Shown here in pieces: positions 19,606-21,873 of a stretch of 21,873 nt of DNA (position 1 is the stretch's first letter; every line of letters starts with the position of its first letter). This stretch comes from a virus. Made by a program: the position numbers and the translations under genes. The notes beneath the pieces are model-generated. The model did not search any database. It worked only from the letters and a program-made list of their open reading frames with translations, and had not been told where the DNA came from. The stretch covers positions 1 to 21,873 of IMG/VR virus record IMGVR_UViG_3300021976_000078; one strand, given 5' to 3'.

Positions 19606-21873
19606 TCCTGAACCGATACAGCGAAAGCATCCTGACGCTGAATGTGAGAAGTGTCCGCTCGCAAAGGTTGGTAAGTTCGTTCCAACGTTCGGGCCGCGCA
19701 AAGCAAAGCTTGCATTCGTTGGCGAGGCGCCAGGCAAGTTTGAAGCTCGTCAAGGGATACCGTTCTCTGGTCCTTCTGGTAAGCTCCTGAACATCGTGAT
19801 GAACCATCACGGGATAGAAAGGAAAGACGTTGTCCTCGCGAATGCGTGCTCGTGTCGTCCGCCAGACAATGCAACTCCTCCACCTGCAGCCATCGTGGCA
19901 TGTCGTCCAAGGCTCGTGGGAGAGCTCCAAGAACGTGGAGTTGACACGGTCGTCGCGTTGGGGAACTCCGCGTCACAGTCGCTTCTCGGCAAGACTGGAG
20001 TCACCAAACTACGAGTCGGCCCCGGTAAGCAAAGTAGTTATTTGCCTGGAGTTAGAATCATCCCGACCCTCCATCCTGCAGCGGCTCTTAGGCAAGCTGA
20101 TCACTTTCCTTTTATCGTCACTGACGTTGGAAAGGTGGTAAGCCCTCATGTCGTATGGATTGAACCTAAGTACTACGTCGCTAACACTGTCGATGAAGCC
20201 CTCCAAGTCATTAGCGAACTGGAGAAGCGAGAAGGGCCAATTGTCACTGATATTGAAGTCGACATTGAAAAGGACACCTCTCACGATCACCCAAATCACT
20301 ATGGTATGCTCTGTGTTGGAATCGCTTACGCACGGGACCGAGCGGTCATACTTGCTGAAGGTGTCATGGCATCGGAAGAAGTTCGCGATGCGCTTAGAAA
20401 GCTCTTCCGAGCCAAGCGACTTGTTGGACAGAACCTCAAGTTCGACCTCGCAGGACTATATCCGTTGCTCGGACCCCTTGAGGGTTGGTTCGACACAATG
20501 CTCGCCAGCTACGCCTTCGACGAGCGACCTCGCATCCACTCCCTCGACTTCCAAGGAATCGAGTACCTCGGCACCCCCGACTGGAAGCACGAGATCGAAA
20601 AGTACAAAGTCACAGGACAAGGCTACGGAGTCATCCCCAGAGACATCCTCTACAAGTACTGCGCCTACGACTGCTGCGTCACCTTCCAGCTCAAAGACTA
20701 CTACGAAGACAAGTTCCAAGACGACATAGACAACCCACCGACGGTCCTAGTACCAGGTGTACCGTACAAGCCACTTCGATACATCCATGACAAGATGGTT
20801 GAGTGGAGCAACGAGCTCATGTACTTGGAGCTCAATGGGATCTACATTGACAAGGAACATCTCAACAAGCTAACAGAACTGTTCACGGATCAGATAGCTA
20901 CCTTGCGTATGGAGATCTGTGAGATCGTCGGATACGATATCAATCCTAACAGTTGGCAACAGGTACAAAAATACTGGCAGTCGAAAGGTATCAACTCGGC
21001 CTCGACAGATGCCGATCACTGTGAGTTCATCCTGAAGGCTGTGCACCCAGATGGGAAGCACCCTGACCAGGAGGTGTACCATTTCATCACCAAGCTACTC
21101 GAGCATCGTGCTGTCGGAAAGCAGTACGGGACTTATGTTAAAGGCATTCGTAAACGTCTATACGGGGGACGAGTGTTCTCCTCCTTCCGTCTCCATGGAA
21201 CTACAACTGGAAGGCTCGCCTCACGGAATCCTAACCTGCAGAACATCCCAAGAGACTCGAACATTCGCAATCTCTTCATCCCGGCTAAACCGGAACGCGT
21301 CTTTGTCGAAGCCGACTTCGCTCAGGCTGAATTGCGGGTGCTCAGTTATCTTGCAAGAGATTCGTACTTCCGCAACATCTTCCTTACAGGCCGTGACCTC
21401 TTTGATGAACTTACGCCGATCCTTTATCCGGGGGCAGTCAAGCCCATTGAAGTCTTTAGTACTCCGGAAGAGTTCGCGGCGTGGAAAGAACTCCGCATCC
21501 GAGTGAAGGCGTTCGTGTACGGTCTGTCTTATGGACGTACCGAGTTCTCCATTGCACCTGAGTTTGGCATTCCACTGTCAGAAGCTAAGATGCTGAAGAC
21601 GAACTTCTTTGGAGTCATCCCAGAGGTTGTAGACTTCCAGAAGACAGTCAAGAAGATCGTCTTTGCGGGACACCCTCTGATCACTCCATTTGGCAGGCGT
21701 CGCAGGTTCCACCTCATCACGAATGACAACCTCAGAGAGGTAGAGAACGAAGCACTTGCGTTCTTGCCTCAGAGTACTTCATCAGATATCACCCTAGGAG
21801 CGATGTCAATGGCACGTCGTGACCTAAGGGGCAAGGGATGGATTCGAAACATCGTGCATGACTCTATCCTAGC
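19592..21873 (+). CDS. polA: UDG-DNA polymerase I fusion (3' end off window)
   Basis: 760 codons without a stop, cut by the window edge. Residues ~15-170 are a family-4 uracil-DNA glycosylase: C18, C21, C88, C104 for the 4Fe-4S cluster, G-E-A-P-G at 44-48, F-S-G-P-S-G, and H161-P-A. A DnaQ-like 3'-5' exonuclease follows: D220-I-E222, N-L-K-F-D285, and Y356-x3-D360. The polymerase shows motif A with D575 (DFAQAELR), motif B R-I-R-V-K639-A-F-V-Y643-G-L-S-Y647-G, and motif C H756-D757-S. The residue at the E. coli Phe762 position is Tyr643. No 5'-3' exonuclease domain. An N-terminal UDG-like domain on a phage PolA is known from SPO1 polymerase. Replicative polymerase of this phage. Confidence 0.93.
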   Translation, partial: MEQSDPEPIQRKHPDAECEKCPLAKVGKFVPTFGPRKAKLAFVGEAPGKFEARQGIPFSGPSGKLLNIVMNHHGIERKDVVLANACSCRPPDNATPPPAAIVACRPRLVGELQERGVDTVVALGNSASQSLLGKTGVTKLRVGPGKQSSYLPGVRIIPTLHPAAALRQADHFPFIVTDVGKVVSPHVVWIEPKYYVANTVDEALQVISELEKREGPIVTDIEVDIEKDTSHDHPNHYGMLCVGIAYARDRAVILAEGVMASEEVRDALRKLFRAKRLVGQNLKFDLAGLYPLLGPLEGWFDTMLASYAFDERPRIHSLDFQGIEYLGTPDWKHEIEKYKVTGQGYGVIPRDILYKYCAYDCCVTFQLKDYYEDKFQDDIDNPPTVLVPGVPYKPLRYIHDKMVEWSNELMYLELNGIYIDKEHLNKLTELFTDQIATLRMEICEIVGYDINPNSWQQVQKYWQSKGINSASTDADHCEFILKAVHPDGKHPDQEVYHFITKLLEHRAVGKQYGTYVKGIRKRLYGGRVFSSFRLHGTTTGRLASRNPNLQNIPRDSNIRNLFIPAKPERVFVEADFAQAELRVLSYLARDSYFRNIFLTGRDLFDELTPILYPGAVKPIEVFSTPEEFAAWKELRIRVKAFVYGLSYGRTEFSIAPEFGIPLSEAKMLKTNFFGVIPEVVDFQKTVKKIVFAGHPLITPFGRRRRFHLITNDNLREVENEALAFLPQSTSSDITLGAMSMARRDLRGKGWIRNIVHDSIL

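Noticed and set aside
20148-20729. 193-codon + strand frame, Ser/Thr/Lys-rich
   Set aside because: It lies out of frame inside the exonuclease domain of the polymerase, whose motifs D220/E222, D285 and D360 are intact across it.
1-21873. CRISPR array, insertion sequence or integrase
   Set aside because: No regularly spaced repeats, transposase, terminal inverted repeats or recombinase motifs were seen in this window.

Overview
The window reads as part of a dsDNA tailed bacteriophage (or prophage) genome, probably infecting an actinobacterium. Every supported gene lies on the + strand. The genes are packed with ATGA, GTGA, TAATG or TGATG stop/start overlaps, many are tiny, and GTG/TTG starts are common. 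The host guess rests on the style of the Sec signal peptides and lipobox, the lysine/alanine/proline-rich basic protein, and the combination of a RepB-like primase-helicase, a UDG-PolA fusion and a phage-type DpdA. It is an inference; no host gene is present to settle it.

Layout. (1) Positions 1-3230: a small P-loop protein, several small unknowns, a single-span membrane protein and a lipoprotein. (2) Positions 3223-4967: two Sec-secreted proteins. (3) Positions 4978-5052: a long hairpin directly abutting a near-consensus sigma70-type promoter. (4) Positions 5085-8668: a recombination/replication module with a Cas4/AddB-like 4Fe-4S nuclease, a two-span membrane protein, a lysine-rich basic protein, a Sak4-like RecA-fold ATPase and a DUF669-like ssDNA-binding candidate. 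(5) Positions 8669-9185: a 517-nt stretch with no convincing gene but with nested hairpins and repeats, just before the primase. (6) Positions 9186-11402: a RepB-like primase fused to a DUF3987-like helicase. (7) Positions 11399-19605: a 7-deazaguanine DNA-modification region (queC, queD, queE, folE, dpdA) interleaved with a DJ-1/PfpI-like protein, MazG-like and DUF1599-like proteins and many small genes; a second sigma70-type promoter lies at 13072-13101. (8) Position 19592 to the end: a family-4 uracil-DNA glycosylase fused to a family A DNA polymerase with 3'-5' exonuclease, cut off by the window edge.

How they work together. FolE, QueD, QueE and QueC convert GTP to preQ0, and DpdA (a TGT-like transglycosylase) exchanges it for guanine in DNA, a known way for phages to escape host restriction enzymes. 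No QueF, Gat-QueC or ArcS is seen, so dPreQ0 is the simplest predicted product. The primase-helicase, UDG-polymerase, Sak4-like protein, ssDNA-binding candidate and Cas4-like nuclease form a largely self-contained replication/recombination set. Five small genes of 29-57 aa (2237-2377, 2389-2544, 18233-18349, 18358-18531, 18531-18620) were found by reading gene junctions.
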